NCBI GenBank assembly: GCA_947502145.1
Contig: CANMYO010000001.1
Span: 620,001-684,000 of the forward strand
DNA length: 64,000 bases
Source: an uncultured Paracoccaceae bacterium
Lineage (GTDB): Bacteria; Pseudomonadota; Alphaproteobacteria; Rhodobacterales; Rhodobacteraceae
Direction of reading: 5' to 3'
Positions 1-13,979 of this stretch are shown one piece after another (position 1 is the stretch's first letter; each line of letters starts with the position of its first letter). The position numbers and the translations under genes were made by a program. The notes beneath the pieces are model-generated. The model did no database searches and was not told the DNA's origin. It saw nothing but the letters and a program-made list of their open reading frames with translations.

Positions 1-493
1 TCTTGGGGAACCGATAACGGATGAAGATAATGAAGAGCGGCCCGATCACAAAGATCACCGGGGCGGAGCGGTAGCAGCGGTAATAAAGCCGCCCCCAGAA
101 CCCCGTCGCCTGATATTGCGCAACCGTCCAGGTCAGCACCTCATGCGACTCCATCCGGTCAAGATCGCCAATGTAGGCGTGGTGCCGGTTGTGATTGTAG
201 CGCATCGCGTGAAAGGCGTTGTTGGTAAAGGCGCCCAACAGGATGCCGCAGACCGTATTGGCGCGCTGGCTGGTGAAGTAGCTGTAGTGCCCGTTGTCGT
301 GCTGGATACCAAAGAGGCGGATCGAAGCGCCGGTGAACATCAGAATCGCCGGGATCATCAGGGCCGGATCACCGAAGCCCCAGGTGCCAACGCAGATCGC
401 GGCAAGATAAAGCGCAAGCGATATCGCGAGGTGCCACGCACCAAGACGGTCATCGGGTGACGCATAACGCTGGGTCATTTGCCGGATGTTCAT
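1..493 (-). CDS. Fatty acid desaturase, partial (C-terminus off left edge)
   Basis: The reading frame is open from an ATG at 493 to the left edge, giving the first 164 residues of a membrane di-iron desaturase. Two of the three histidine boxes are visible: HDNGH (residues 65-69) after a hydrophobic segment, and HNRHH (101-105). A second hydrophobic stretch (about 145-160) follows. The third box must lie outside the window. Family members introduce a double bond into membrane acyl chains or carotenoid-like substrates; the substrate cannot be told here. It resembles the desaturase at 12406-13440 in the order of boxes and in the segment after the second box, so the two look paralogous. Confidence 0.85.
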   Translation of the reverse strand, partial: MNIRQMTQRYASPDDRLGAWHLAISLALYLAAICVGTWGFGDPALMIPAILMFTGASIRLFGIQHDNGHYSYFTSQRANTVCGILLGAFTNNAFHAMRYNHNRHHAYIGDLDRMESHEVLTWTVAQYQATGFWGRLYYRCYRSAPVIFVIGPLFIIFIRYRFPK

Positions 494-582
494 TTGGTCC
501 CCAATTCACAAACACCATGGCCGTCGCAACAGACACCGCGACAGTGCAAAGTGACGCTAGGGGAAAGCAAATGCGCGTGCAA

Positions 583-598
583 GTCAGGTTGCCCTGAC
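583..598. terminator. Small hairpin between TPR gene and desaturase
   Basis: A 6-bp stem (GTCAGG/CCTGAC) with loop TTGC lies 12 bases past the TPR gene stop. There is no T run, so it is a weak candidate terminator or only an RNA 3' end. Confidence 0.25.
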
Positions 599-609
599 CC
601 CACCGGGCG

Positions 610-1182
610 CTAGGGTGCGGCCCGATCAAGCCGCCGGTAAAACGCGCGGATCTGTCCGGCCGCCTGCGGGTCGTCGACATTCTGCGCCAGTGCGATTGTG
701 ATATCGGCACGCGCGGCCTCTGCATCACCCATGGCACGAAAGGCGTAAGAGCGGCTGATCCGGGCCTCGAAATTCTGCGGAGACAGGGCCAGCAGGGCGG
801 AAAAGTCTGCCGCGGCGGCTTCATAATTGCGCAGGTTGGCGAGCTGAATGCGGGCGCGATCCCGCAGCGCCCGCGTATTGTGCGGATCGATCTGCAGGGA
901 TTTGTCATAATCCGCCAGCGCGGCGGCAATATCCATGGCTGCGTAATGGGCGGCGGCACGCACCCGGTAAAGATGCGCAAGATGCGGGTGATCAACATGC
1001 GGGTCAGCCTCGGCCACGGTGATCAGCGCAGTGCAGGCGCTGATACGCAGGTCTTCCGCCGCGTCGGACCCGAGGCTGCGGCAGTGCATTTCCGCCCCGT
1101 ACCAGACCCTGGGATTTTCCCAGACGGTTGCGCCTGCAACCAGCAGCACGGCAAGGGCCAGCATGTAACGGTAGAACGACAT
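610..1182 (-). CDS. TPR-repeat protein with N-terminal membrane anchor
   Basis: A protein of 190 residues. Residues 5-20 form one hydrophobic segment, a signal anchor that would place the rest in the periplasm. At least two tetratricopeptide repeats follow at about residues 70-140: the pattern A-x-x-D-Y-x-x-A-L-x-x-x-P appears as ALADYDKSLQIDP, then AAADFSALLALSP. TPR domains bind other proteins; the partner is unknown. The ATG at 1182 follows AAGGGG closely. The gene stands alone between the desaturase and the barrel protein, on the same strand. The product has no recognisable catalytic domain. Confidence 0.75.
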   Translation of the reverse strand: MSFYRYMLALAVLLVAGATVWENPRVWYGAEMHCRSLGSDAAEDLRISACTALITVAEADPHVDHPHLAHLYRVRAAAHYAAMDIAAALADYDKSLQIDPHNTRALRDRARIQLANLRNYEAAAADFSALLALSPQNFEARISRSYAFRAMGDAEAARADITIALAQNVDDPQAAGQIRAFYRRLDRAAP

Positions 1183-1340
1183 CCCCTTATCCTGCCAGCC
1201 GACTGTGGCGCATTTATGGATCAGCGCGGCAGAAACTTTGGCAATGTGATCCCGCCGCGCGGTGCACGAAAGATCGCGGGGTCAGGGGCTGCGCGGCACC
1301 TTGTCCGCGTCAAACCGCGACGGTGCGGCGCAGCTGATCG

Positions 1341-2195
1341 CTAGAATGAAATGGTGAGCGCGGCCGAGGCGGCCCAGTCGCGATCACCGCCAGTGATTGC
1401 ACCCAGCAAAAGCTGGCTGCGCGGTGTTATGGCCTGTTCCAGCCCGATACCAAGGCCCGTGTCTGCGCCTTGGGTGTTCCGGATCAGCGCTGTGACACGG
1501 CTGCCGGGTCCAACGTCATGAGAGGCAGAGAGCGCGACCACCTGCGGCTGACCATTTGCGGCGGCATCATAGGCACTGAGGCCGAGGCTGACCTGTTCGA
1601 ACTGGTGGCTGACCTGCCCTTTGAGGTTCCAATCGGTGGTGTCGTTCTGGGCCACCGCCTCTGCCGCGACGGCATAGCGCGTCGCGCCGTTCTGCATCTG
1701 CGCCGCAAGACCGGCAATCACCACATCCTGATCGGGAACCCCGTGCAGGGAGAGCGACAAGGTGCTGTGGCCAGCGGTGTGATCGTAGCTGACGCCATAG
1801 GGCAAAAAGTCGCTTTCGAACATGGTGCCGTGGGTCGCGCGGCTGCGGGTTTCGCCGATCCGGTCAAGCGCATATCGCGGCATGATCTGCGTCAACGCGG
1901 CGGGCGCGACGCTGTCAAATGCGGGGCGTGGAAACCCGAGTGAGACCTTGTGCGGGCCGCGGCGGTAGGTCGCGTTGGCGTAGGTTTCGTGCAAGCGCCC
2001 GACAACACCAAATGCCCCCAGTTCCGCCCCCCAGTACTGCCCCGCCAGTGAAAGGGTGAAGTCGCCAAACAGAAAGCCGGTTGCGGTGTCGTCCTGTGTC
2101 AGGACGCCAAGGGCGATCTGCCCATCGGCGCGCCGCTCTGCCAATGCAAATGCGGGGGCCAGACACAGGACGAGACTGAAGAGGAGGGCGCGCAA
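1341..2195 (-). CDS. Outer-membrane beta-barrel (porin-like) protein
   Basis: A protein of 284 residues starting at a TTG codon. The N-terminus is a clear Sec signal peptide (hydrophobic LLFSLVLCLAPAF, then ALA as cleavage site). The mature part alternates polar and hydrophobic residues, as in transmembrane beta strands, is rich in G, T, S and aromatic residues, and ends in Phe, the usual C-terminal signature for BAM-dependent insertion. It resembles the short porins of Rhodobacterales, but no pore-loop motif proves transport. No ATG gives an intact signal peptide, which is why the TTG is chosen. It lies just past the rpoC terminator, so it probably has its own promoter. Confidence 0.65.
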   Translation of the reverse strand: MRALLFSLVLCLAPAFALAERRADGQIALGVLTQDDTATGFLFGDFTLSLAGQYWGAELGAFGVVGRLHETYANATYRRGPHKVSLGFPRPAFDSVAPAALTQIMPRYALDRIGETRSRATHGTMFESDFLPYGVSYDHTAGHSTLSLSLHGVPDQDVVIAGLAAQMQNGATRYAVAAEAVAQNDTTDWNLKGQVSHQFEQVSLGLSAYDAAANGQPQVVALSASHDVGPGSRVTALIRNTQGADTGLGIGLEQAITPRSQLLLGAITGGDRDWAASAALTISF

Positions 2196-2270
2196 GGGGG
2201 TGGCTTTCTAATGAATTGCACTGTCGCAACAGATAGCGGCGCAATGTCACAGGGAAAAGGGACCGGGCAA

Positions 2271-2299
2271 AGAAAAACCCCCCGGCGCGAACCGGGGGG
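2271..2299 (-). terminator. Rho-independent terminator of rpoBC
   Basis: Read on the minus strand, an 8-bp stem (CCCCCCGG / CCGGGGGG) with a 6-base loop is followed directly by TTTTTC. It sits 28 bases after the rpoC stop. It closes the rplJL-rpoBC transcript before the porin-like gene. Confidence 0.9.
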
Positions 2300-2326
2300 T
2301 TTGATTTTTGTCGCCTGCGCGAAGGC

Positions 2327-6586
<4,260 letters not shown>

Positions 6587-6640
6587 TTTCAATTCCTTGA
6601 ATAGGGCGCGTTAAGAGGTGGTGGAAGCAGGGCCGCGGCC

Positions 6641-9600
6641 CTACTCCTCATCCTCCGCATCCAGGAGTTCCATGTTGAGGCCGAGGCCCCGGACTTCTTT
6701 CACGAGCACGTTGAACGATTCAGGCACACCGGCTTCGAAGTTGTCTTCGCCCTTTACGATGGACTCGTACACTTTCGTCCGGCCTGCGACGTCGTCCGAC
6801 TTCACCGTCAGCATCTCTTGCAGCGTGTAGGCCGCGCCATATGCTTCCAGTGCCCAGACTTCCATTTCCCCGAAACGCTGACCGCCGAACTGGGCTTTAC
6901 CACCCAGAGGCTGCTGCGTGACAAGGCTGTAAGGCCCGGTTGAACGCGCGTGAATCTTGTCGTCCACAAGGTGGTGCAGTTTCAGCAGGTATTTCACACC
7001 CACCGTGACCTTGCGGCTGAACTGTTCACCGGTACGGCCGTCAAACAGCACCGATTGACCAGAGGTGTCGAACCCGGCCCGTGTCAGCGCGTCGTTCACG
7101 TCAGCCTCTTTGGCACCGTCAAAGACCGGCGTGGCGATTGGCACACCGCGGGTCACGTTGCCCGCTGCCTCGACCAGATGGTCTTCGTCCATGCCTTGCA
7201 GGCCTTCGTCGTAGACGTCGTCGCCATAGGCGATTTTCATCGCTTCACGCACCGGGGTCAGATCGCCGGAGCGGCGGTATTCACCAAGCGCTTCGTCGAT
7301 GTGAATTCCCAGGCCACGTGCGGCCCAGCCCATGTGGGTTTCCAGAATCTGACCGACGTTCATACGCGATGGCACACCCAGCGGGTTCAGACAGAAATCA
7401 ACCGGTGTCCCATCGGCAAGGAACGGCATGTCCTCCATCGGGACAACCTTGGAAATCACACCCTTGTTGCCGTGACGACCGGCCATCTTGTCACCGGGCT
7501 GCAGCTTGCGCTTCACAGCCACGAAGACCTTGACCATCTTCATCACACCCGGTGGCAGATCGTCACCACGGCGCACCTTCTCGACCTTGTCCTCAAAACG
7601 GGCATCCAGCGTGCGCTTTTGCGCCTCGTACTGCTCGTTCAGGGCTTCGACGATCTGTGCGTCAGCCTCGTCTTTCAACGCAAGCTGCCACCACAGACCC
7701 TTGGACAGATCTTCCAGCACCTCTTCGGTGATTTCCGAGTTCGCCTTGAAGCCCTTGGGGCCCTTCACGGCGGTTTTGCCAAGGATCATGCCTTTCAGAC
7801 GGGCATAGATGTTCCGGTCAAGGATCACCAATTCGTCGTCACGGTCACGGGCAAGGCGTTCAACCTCTTCCCGCTCGATCTGCAGGGCACGTTCGTCCTT
7901 TTCTACGCCGTGGCGGTTGAACACGCGTACTTCAACGATTGTACCAAAGTCACCCGGCGGCAGGCGCAGGGAGGTATCACGCACGTCAGAGGCCTTTTCA
8001 CCAAAGATGGCGCGCAGAAGCTTTTCTTCCGGCGTCATCGGGCTTTCGCCCTTTGGTGTGATCTTGCCGACAAGGATGTCCGCCGGCCCCACTTCGGCAC
8101 CGATGTAGACGATGCCCGCTTCGTCGAGGTTGCGCAGGGCTTCCTCGCCGACGTTGGGGATATCGCGGGTGATTTCCTCTGGCCCAAGCTTGGTATCACG
8201 GGCGGCGACTTCAAATTCCTCGATGTGGATTGAGGTAAACACGTCGTCGCGCACGATACGTTCTGAGATCAGGATCGAGTCTTCGTAGTTGTAACCGTTC
8301 CACGGCATGAACGCGACGACCACGTTCTTGCCCAGCGCCAGTTCACCCATGTCGGTAGACGGACCATCGGCAATCACCTGACCCTTGGTAACGCGCTCAC
8401 CCACTTTCACCAGCGGGCGCTGGTTGATGCAGGTGTTCTGGTTGGAGCGCTGGAATTTGCGCATCCGGTAGATATCAACGCCGGGGTCGCCGACCTCAAG
8501 ATCTTCGGTTGCGCGCACAACGATACGCGACGCATCGACCTGGTCGATGATGCCGGCACGTTTGGCCATATAGGCGGCGCCGGAATCGCGGGCGACGACC
8601 TCTTCGATGCCGGTCCCGACCAGCGGTGCTTCTGCTTGCAGCAGTGGCACGGCCTGCCGTTGCATGTTGGAGCCCATCAGCGCGCGGTTCGCATCGTCAT
8701 TCTCAAGGAACGGGATCAGCGAGGCGGCGACAGAGACCAGCTGCTTGGGCGAGACGTCGATCAGGTCGACGTTATCGCGCGATGCCAGCGTGTAGTCACC
8801 GTTCATCCGGGTTGAGACCAGTTCGTTCTTGAACGTGCCGGTTTCATCCAGATTCGCGTTGGCCTGCGCCACGGTGTGACGCATTTCCTCGGTCGCGGAC
8901 ATATAGCTGACTTCGTCAGTCACCTTGCCGTTTTCGACCTTGCGATAGGGTGTTTCGATAAAGCCGTATTTGTTCACACGGGCAAAGGTCGCCAGCGAGT
9001 TGATCAGACCAATGTTTGGCCCTTCGGGCGTTTCAATCGGACACATGCGACCGTAATGGGTCGGGTGCACGTCACGTACTTCAAACCCGGCACGTTCGCG
9101 GGTCAGACCACCGGGCCCAAGCGCGGACAGACGACGCTTGTGCGTCACTTCCGACAGCGGGTTGGTTTGGTCCATGAACTGCGACAGCTGCGAAGAGCCG
9201 AAGAATTCACGCACCGCAGCGGCGGCCGGTTTGGCGTTGATCAGATCCTGCGGCATCACCGTGTCGATTTCGACGGATGACATGCGTTCCTTGATCGCGC
9301 GTTCCATGCGCAGAAGGCCAACGCGGTACTGGTTTTCCATCAGTTCGCCAACAGAGCGGACACGACGGTTGCCGAGGTGGTCGATGTCGTCCACGTCGCC
9401 TTTGCCATCACGCAGTTCCACCAGCGCCTTGATGCAGGCGACGATGTCTTCCTTGCGCAGCGTGCGCTGGGTGTCTTCGGCATCCAGGTCCAGGCGCATG
9501 TTCATTTTCACGCGACCAACGGCAGACAGGTCATACCGCTCTGAATCAAAGAACAGCGTGTCAAACAAGGCGCTTGCCGCATCAACGGTTGGCGGCTCAC

Positions 9601-10780
9601 CCGGACGCATGACGCGGTAAATATCCATGAGCGCGGTTTCGCGGTTCATGTTCTTGTCAGCGGCCATCGTGTTGCGCATGTAGGCGCCGACGTTGATGTT
9701 GTCGATGTCCAGAACCGGAATGGTCTTGATGCCCGCGTCGACGAGTTCCTTGAGGGACCCACCGATCACCTCGCCATCCTTGTCCATCTCAAGCGTCAGT
9801 TCATCACCGGCTTCGACATAGATCGCGCCGGTTTCCTCGTTGATGATGTCGCGTGCAACAAATTTGCCGACAATGTGCTGGTAGGGCACAAGCAGGTCTG
9901 TGACCTTGCCTTCGTCGATCAGTTTCTTGACCGAACGTGGCGTGACTTTTTCACCGGCCTTGGCAATCACTTCACCGGTTGCGGCGTCTACCAGGTCATA
10001 GACAGGACGGGTGCCGCGCACACGTTCTGGGAAGAACTTGGTGGTCCAGGCCTGAGATTTCTTGTCGAGGTTGAAGTCGACGGTGTCGTAATAGGCATCC
10101 ATGATGCCTTCCTGATCGAGACCCAGCGCATAAAGCAGTGTGGTGACGGGCAGCTTACGGCGACGGTCGATCCGGGCGAATACGAGGTCTTTGGCGTCAA
10201 ATTCGAAATCCAGCCAAGAGCCACGGTAAGGAATGATCCGGCAGGCAAAGAGCAATTTACCGGAGGAGTGGGTCTTGCCCTTGTCGTGGTCAAAGAACAC
10301 GCCGGGCGAACGGTGCATCTGGGATACGATCACACGCTCGGTCCCGTTCACGATGAACGTACCGTTTGGCGTCATCAAAGGCATATCGCCCATGAAAACG
10401 TCCTGTTCCTTGATGTCCTTGACCGACTTGGCACCGGTGTCTTCGTCCACATCAAACACGATCAGACGCAGTGTCACCTTCAGCGGGGCGCTGTAGGTCA
10501 TGTCACGTTGCTGGCATTCCTCAACGTCGTATTTCGGCTTTTCCAGCTCGTATTTAACGAACTCAAGAACGGCGGTTTCATTGAAGTCCTTGATCGGAAA
10601 GACCGACTGAAAGACGCCTTTGATGCCTTCGCCGTCAAGCGGTTCGGGGCTGTCGCCGGAGCGGAGGAATAGATCGTAGGAAGATTTTTGAACCTCAATG
10701 AGGTTCGGCATTTCAAGAACTTCGCGGATTTTGCCGTAGTACTTGCGCAAGCGTTTCTGACCGAGGAAGGAAGAACCCAT
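6641..10780 (-). CDS. rpoB: DNA-directed RNA polymerase subunit beta
   Basis: A protein of 1379 residues, the beta half of the catalytic core. The start [18 protein letters not shown] matches the conserved beginning of alphaproteobacterial RpoB; the open frame runs 36 codons further upstream, but that part is not RpoB-like. The rifampicin-binding segment is intact and of the sensitive type ([22 protein letters not shown] keeps the Asp, His and Ser that mutate in resistance). The C-terminal [19 protein letters not shown] segment that packs on beta' is present. It sits between rplL and rpoC. A strong hairpin (10959-10987) lies in the gap to rplL. Confidence 0.99.
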   Translation of the reverse strand: MGSSFLGQKRLRKYYGKIREVLEMPNLIEVQKSSYDLFLRSGDSPEPLDGEGIKGVFQSVFPIKDFNETAVLEFVKYELEKPKYDVEECQQRDMTYSAPLKVTLRLIVFDVDEDTGAKSVKDIKEQDVFMGDMPLMTPNGTFIVNGTERVIVSQMHRSPGVFFDHDKGKTHSSGKLLFACRIIPYRGSWLDFEFDAKDLVFARIDRRRKLPVTTLLYALGLDQEGIMDAYYDTVDFNLDKKSQAWTTKFFPERVRGTRPVYDLVDAATGEVIAKAGEKVTPRSVKKLIDEGKVTDLLVPYQHIVGKFVARDIINEETGAIYVEAGDELTLEMDKDGEVIGGSLKELVDAGIKTIPVLDIDNINVGAYMRNTMAADKNMNRETALMDIYRVMRPGEPPTVDAASALFDTLFFDSERYDLSAVGRVKMNMRLDLDAEDTQRTLRKEDIVACIKALVELRDGKGDVDDIDHLGNRRVRSVGELMENQYRVGLLRMERAIKERMSSVEIDTVMPQDLINAKPAAAAVREFFGSSQLSQFMDQTNPLSEVTHKRRLSALGPGGLTRERAGFEVRDVHPTHYGRMCPIETPEGPNIGLINSLATFARVNKYGFIETPYRKVENGKVTDEVSYMSATEEMRHTVAQANANLDETGTFKNELVSTRMNGDYTLASRDNVDLIDVSPKQLVSVAASLIPFLENDDANRALMGSNMQRQAVPLLQAEAPLVGTGIEEVVARDSGAAYMAKRAGIIDQVDASRIVVRATEDLEVGDPGVDIYRMRKFQRSNQNTCINQRPLVKVGERVTKGQVIADGPSTDMGELALGKNVVVAFMPWNGYNYEDSILISERIVRDDVFTSIHIEEFEVAARDTKLGPEEITRDIPNVGEEALRNLDEAGIVYIGAEVGPADILVGKITPKGESPMTPEEKLLRAIFGEKASDVRDTSLRLPPGDFGTIVEVRVFNRHGVEKDERALQIEREEVERLARDRDDELVILDRNIYARLKGMILGKTAVKGPKGFKANSEITEEVLEDLSKGLWWQLALKDEADAQIVEALNEQYEAQKRTLDARFEDKVEKVRRGDDLPPGVMKMVKVFVAVKRKLQPGDKMAGRHGNKGVISKVVPMEDMPFLADGTPVDFCLNPLGVPSRMNVGQILETHMGWAARGLGIHIDEALGEYRRSGDLTPVREAMKIAYGDDVYDEGLQGMDEDHLVEAAGNVTRGVPIATPVFDGAKEADVNDALTRAGFDTSGQSVLFDGRTGEQFSRKVTVGVKYLLKLHHLVDDKIHARSTGPYSLVTQQPLGGKAQFGGQRFGEMEVWALEAYGAAYTLQEMLTVKSDDVAGRTKVYESIVKGEDNFEAGVPESFNVLVKEVRGLGLNMELLDAEDEE

Positions 10781-10925
10781 GTGCGATGTCACCTTATGTT
10801 TGTCCTGCGTGATCAAACCGCCCGGGATTGCGATCCGACACACTGTTGACGGGGTTTGCCAAGCATCAATTCGTGGCCTTCGTCCCACCGAAGACCTCCC
10901 GACGCTAATGACCTACCCAAGACGG

Positions 10926-10939
10926 AAGCCCCGCGGGGC
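10926..10939. repeat. GC palindrome in rplL-rpoB spacer
   Basis: Perfect palindrome AGCCCCGCGGGGCT. On the mRNA (minus strand) it lies after the larger hairpin at 10959-10987 and before rpoB. No T run follows. It may fold with the larger hairpin into a processing or attenuation structure. Confidence 0.4.
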
Positions 10940-10958
10940 TGCCTTCTAAGACAGGTGC

Positions 10959-10987
10959 GGCTGAGCCCGCATTTCGCGGACTCAGCC
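10959..10987 (-). promoter_or_regulatory. Intercistronic hairpin, rplL-rpoB
   Basis: A 12-bp stem (GGCTGAGTCCGC / GCGGGCTCAGCC, one G-T pair) with a 5-base loop lies in the 251-base gap between rplL and rpoB. There is no U run, so it is not a plain terminator. In Escherichia coli the same gap holds an attenuator and an RNase III site that set the ratio of L12 to RNA polymerase. A similar role is inferred here from position and shape. Confidence 0.55.
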
Positions 10988-11031
10988 ATGTTCTTTCGAC
11001 AGGAAAACGCAGGTTTTCCCAGATGTTCGGC

Positions 11032-11406
11032 TTAGGCCAGTTCGACCTCTGCGCCAGCTGCTTCCAGCTTGCCTTTGATCTCTTCGGCTTCGGCTTTGTC
11101 GACACCTTCTTTGATCTTGCCGCCAGCTTCGACCAGATCCTTGGCTTCTTTCAGACCAAGACCAGTGATGCCGCGAACTTCTTTGATCACGTTGATTTTC
11201 TGAGCGCCGGCGTTCTTGAGAACGACGTCAAATTCAGTTTTCTCTTCTGCAGCTTCGCCAGCGTCGCCACCAGGACCAGCCATCATCACTGCGCCGCCAG
11301 CTGCGGGCTCGATGCCGTATTCATCCTTGAGGATAGTTTTCAGTTCTTGTGCTTCGAGAAGGGTCAGACCAACAATCTCTTCCGCCAGTTTCTTCAGATC
11401 AGCCAT
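11032..11406 (-). CDS. rplL: 50S ribosomal protein L7/L12
   Basis: A protein of 124 residues, the flexible stalk protein that recruits and activates translational GTPases. It has the N-terminal dimerisation helix ([22 protein letters not shown]), an Ala/Gly-rich hinge at about residues 35-52, and the C-terminal factor-binding domain ([12 protein letters not shown]...[24 protein letters not shown]). Length and domain order are standard. It follows rplJ after 68 bases in the same transcript. Confidence 0.98.
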   Translation of the reverse strand: MADLKKLAEEIVGLTLLEAQELKTILKDEYGIEPAAGGAVMMAGPGGDAGEAAEEKTEFDVVLKNAGAQKINVIKEVRGITGLGLKEAKDLVEAGGKIKEGVDKAEAEEIKGKLEAAGAEVELA

Positions 11407-11474
11407 TTGCTTTTTCCGTTTCCATTAAGTGTGTTCTAACGTCAGGGTTTCAACCCCAAGACAATTCAGGTGCT

Positions 11475-11987
11475 TTATGCAGCTTTCTCTTCGATGGTCG
11501 AAAGAATGCTCGCGATGTTCGAAGCAGGCGCGCCAATGGCCCCAGCGATGTTCGAAGCAGGTGCCCCAATGCAACCCACGATAGAGGCAATAAGCTCTTC
11601 GCGGCTTGGCATTCCGGCAACCGATTTCACACCAGCAGGATCCAGTGCCGTTTCACCCATCGCACCACCCAGAACAACGAGCTTGTCGTTTTCTTTGGCG
11701 TACTTATCCACGACCTTCGCAGCAGCGACAGGATCTTCGGAATAGGCGAGAACGGTCATGCCTTCGAGGTATTCAGCGATGCTTGCGCATGGCTTGCCCT
11801 CAAGGGCGATTTTGGCGAGCTTGTTCTTGGCAACACGCACAGACCCACCCGCTTCACGCATGCTTGCGCGCAGGTCCTGCATTTCGGCAACTGTCATGCC
11901 TTCGTAGTGGGCAACCACAACGACGCCAGAGCTTTCAAAGATTTGGCCGAGCTCGTCGACCAGTTTCTCTTTCTGGGCTCTATCCAC
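11475..11987 (-). CDS. rplJ: 50S ribosomal protein L10
   Basis: A protein of 170 residues that anchors L7/L12 dimers to 23S rRNA and, with L12, represses its own mRNA in well-studied bacteria. The start is set at GTG 11987 (protein begins [10 protein letters not shown]), with GGAG seven bases upstream; the open frame reaches 23 codons further, but that part covers the leader hairpin and is not L10-like. The C-terminal helix that binds L12 carries a tandem 11-residue repeat (IGAPASNIA twice). It heads the rplJL-rpoBC transcript, about 225 bases downstream of a good promoter. Confidence 0.97.
   Translation of the reverse strand: MDRAQKEKLVDELGQIFESSGVVVVAHYEGMTVAEMQDLRASMREAGGSVRVAKNKLAKIALEGKPCASIAEYLEGMTVLAYSEDPVAAAKVVDKYAKENDKLVVLGGAMGETALDPAGVKSVAGMPSREELIASIVGCIGAPASNIAGAIGAPASNIASILSTIEEKAA
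11512..11577 (-). repeat. 33-bp tandem repeat inside rplJ
   Basis: Two adjacent 33-base units (11512-11544 and 11545-11577), nearly identical over their first 27 bases, encode [11 protein letters not shown] and a near copy in the L12-binding C-terminal helix of L10. The period of 11 residues keeps the frame and the helix register. Confidence 0.8.
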
Positions 11988-12004
11988 AGTTTCACTCCAA
12001 GTTT

Positions 12005-12021
12005 GGAGGGATTTCCCCTCC
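12005..12021 (-). promoter_or_regulatory. Hairpin in rplJ leader, next to the ribosome-binding site
   Basis: Stem GGAGGG / CCCTCC with loop GAAAT lies about 17 bases before the rplJ GTG, just upstream of its GGAG ribosome-binding site. The purine arm GGAGGG is itself Shine-Dalgarno-like. Its place fits a translational control element for L10 autoregulation. This is inference from position. Confidence 0.45.
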
Positions 12022-12219
12022 GGCTCAATTTTGCCGCGTGGCGAACCACCCGACATTCACGGTCCGTGATACGGGCGGAGCCAGGGTGAATCCGAGGAGA
12101 TCCTCAGCCAATCTGGTCGTTCCCGTCTCAGGCAGGAATTACCGGTCTTGCGGACCAACCCACCATCTTGGACGAAACAAAACAGCGCGCGACGAATCGC
12201 ACGCTGGTCTGTGTGGGGT

Positions 12220-12248
12220 TCTATAGGCCCTTCGCGCGGGGATGTGAA
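12220..12248 (-). promoter_or_regulatory. Predicted sigma-70 promoter for rplJL-rpoBC
   Basis: On the minus strand, -35 TTCACA (12248-12243) and -10 TATAGA (12225-12220) are separated by 17 bases. Transcription would start near 12213 and give a leader of about 225 bases before rplJ. The region 11988-12405 (418 bases) holds no credible gene: it contains this promoter, the long leader and the divergent upstream region of the desaturase. Confidence 0.6.
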
Positions 12249-12405
12249 GGGGGAACCGCCGCCAATTCGCCGGTCTGGCGACGGGCCCCTGTCTGCACAT
12301 ATGTGGCCGCTGGCGCGGGCGCTGATCACATGCGTATCGCACAGGAGTGTTTGCGCATTTGTTTTATTCGGTTAAGAGGTCAGGCGACAAGAACGAAGCA
12401 GGCAA

Positions 12406-13440
12406 ATGTCAGAACAAATCAGTACGCCGCCCGTCGAGGCAGAGCCAGCCACCGCGCGTGATTGGGTCAAGGTCCTTTCGCAATACCGCGACCCCAGTTT
12501 GTGGCGCAGCTCATTCGAGCTGGCTGTGACTGTCGGCCCCTTCATTCTGTTGTGGGTTCTGGCGTGGTGGTCGCTGTCAGTCAGCTATTGGCTGACACTG
12601 GCGATTTCCCTGTGCAACGCGGGCTTTCTGTTGCGGCTGTTTGCAATCCAGCATGACTGCGGGCATGGGGCGTTTTTCGAGAACCGCACGGTCAGTGACT
12701 GGCTGGGGCGGATCATCGGGGTGCTGACGCTGACGCCTTATGACGTCTGGCGCCGGTCGCATTCGATCCATCACAGTTCGTCAGGCGACCTGGGACGGCG
12801 CGGCATCGGCGACATCCAGACACTGACGGTTGCGGAATATGCGGCACTGACGCCGGCGGGGCGTCTGCGTTACCGGATGTATCGGCACCCAGTGGTGCTG
12901 TTCGGGCTTGGGCCGGGCTATTTGTTCTTTTTGCAGAACCGCCTGCCGCTGGGCCATATGGGTATCCGCAAATACTGGGTCAGCGCGATGAGCACAAATG
13001 CCGCCATTCTGATTGGCCTGATCCTGATCATGCAGTTTGGCGGCATCATGCCCATCCTGCTGATTTTCCTGCCGTCGACCCTGTTGGCCGCAACGGCCGG
13101 GGTCTGGCTGTTTTACGTGCAGCACCAGTTTGAAACCACCCATTGGGAACAAAGCGCAGACTGGCAGCTTCATGATGCGGCGCTGCACGGCAGTTCGCAT
13201 TATGTCATGCCGCGCGTTTTACAGTGGATGACGGCGAATATCGGCATTCACCACGTCCACCACCTTTACAGCCGCATCCCGTTTTATCGGCTGCCCGAAG
13301 TGCTGCGCGATCATGCGGTATTGAACGGGGATAATCGCCTGACGATCTGGGAGAGCTTCCGCAATGCCAGGCTGCATCTGTGGGACGAAAAATCCAAGCG
13401 GCTGCTGTCCTTCAAGCAGGCCAAGGCCGGAGCGTCCTAG
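12406..13440 (+). CDS. Fatty acid desaturase (delta-12/omega-6 type fold)
   Basis: A membrane protein of 344 residues. All three histidine boxes of membrane di-iron desaturases are present: HDCGH (83-87), HSIHH (119-123) and HHVHH (about 282-286). Hydrophobic segments lie at about 40-80, 100-112, 160-180 and 200-235. Such enzymes insert a double bond into a lipid-bound acyl chain using O2 and reduced ferredoxin or cytochrome. Substrate position is not deducible. It is transcribed away from rplJ and is followed after 36 bases by the convergent HxlR-type gene. Its relation to the partial desaturase at the left edge suggests an old duplication. Confidence 0.88.
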   Translation: MSEQISTPPVEAEPATARDWVKVLSQYRDPSLWRSSFELAVTVGPFILLWVLAWWSLSVSYWLTLAISLCNAGFLLRLFAIQHDCGHGAFFENRTVSDWLGRIIGVLTLTPYDVWRRSHSIHHSSSGDLGRRGIGDIQTLTVAEYAALTPAGRLRYRMYRHPVVLFGLGPGYLFFLQNRLPLGHMGIRKYWVSAMSTNAAILIGLILIMQFGGIMPILLIFLPSTLLAATAGVWLFYVQHQFETTHWEQSADWQLHDAALHGSSHYVMPRVLQWMTANIGIHHVHHLYSRIPFYRLPEVLRDHAVLNGDNRLTIWESFRNARLHLWDEKSKRLLSFKQAKAGAS

Positions 13441-13476
13441 CCCCTCCCCCCCCATTTCCAATGACGGCCGGTGCGG

Positions 13477-13962
13477 CTAGTCCGCCGCTGGTGGGTGGGC
13501 GTCAGGGGCCGCAAACGACACCGCGACATCATCGGCTGGAATGCGGGCGGACACCGGGGCCAGCCCGACCCGCAGTTCGGCCCCAGTCGAGCGCTGGCGC
13601 AATTGCAGACCAGAGGGTTTGCGATCGAGGTGCGCTTCCGCCCATTGCCACAATGCTGCGATCGGCAAAAGAAAATCCGCGCACTTGCGGGTGAGCTGAT
13701 ATTCGAACCGCTTGCGCTGCCCTTCTTGCTGATAAGCCACCCGTACCAGCATGCCATCGTCGATCAACCGCGCCAGCCGTTGGCTGAGAACAGACCGCGG
13801 TATGCCAAGGTCTGCGCGGATGTCGTCAAACCGCGTCACGCCATAAAACACCTCTCTGATTATCAGCAGGATCCAGCGGTCACCGACAATGTCAGCGGCG
13901 GCAGAGAGGCCACATTCATCCAGCGGGATGGGGGCGGTTTTACGATTTGGTGTTGGGTCCAT
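13477..13962 (-). CDS. HxlR-family winged-helix transcriptional regulator
   Basis: A protein of 161 residues from the ATG at 13962. The HxlR domain covers about residues 10-105: ...CGLSAAADIVGDRWILLIIREV, then RFDDIRADLGIPRSVLSQRLARLIDDGML with the recognition helix. The cysteine in the N-terminal ECGLSAA segment is the usual redox or ligand-sensing position of this family. The frame is open to 14004, but that extension overlaps a perfect inverted repeat (13980-13998) that looks like an operator, so the shorter start is preferred. It is divergent from the tautomerase gene and probably controls it and itself. Confidence 0.88.
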   Translation of the reverse strand: MDPTPNRKTAPIPLDECGLSAAADIVGDRWILLIIREVFYGVTRFDDIRADLGIPRSVLSQRLARLIDDGMLVRVAYQQEGQRKRFEYQLTRKCADFLLPIAALWQWAEAHLDRKPSGLQLRQRSTGAELRVGLAPVSARIPADDVAVSFAAPDAHPPAAD

Positions 13963-13979
13963 GGTGGCCCTGCGTACCA

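Noticed and set aside
10781-10888. N-terminal extension of RpoB by 36 codons
   Set aside because: The conserved family start is [18 protein letters not shown]; the extension has no RpoB similarity and runs into the leader.
11988-12056. N-terminal extension of L10 by 23 codons
   Set aside because: It would place the leader hairpin and the Shine-Dalgarno sequence inside the gene; GTG 11987 gives the normal L10 start.
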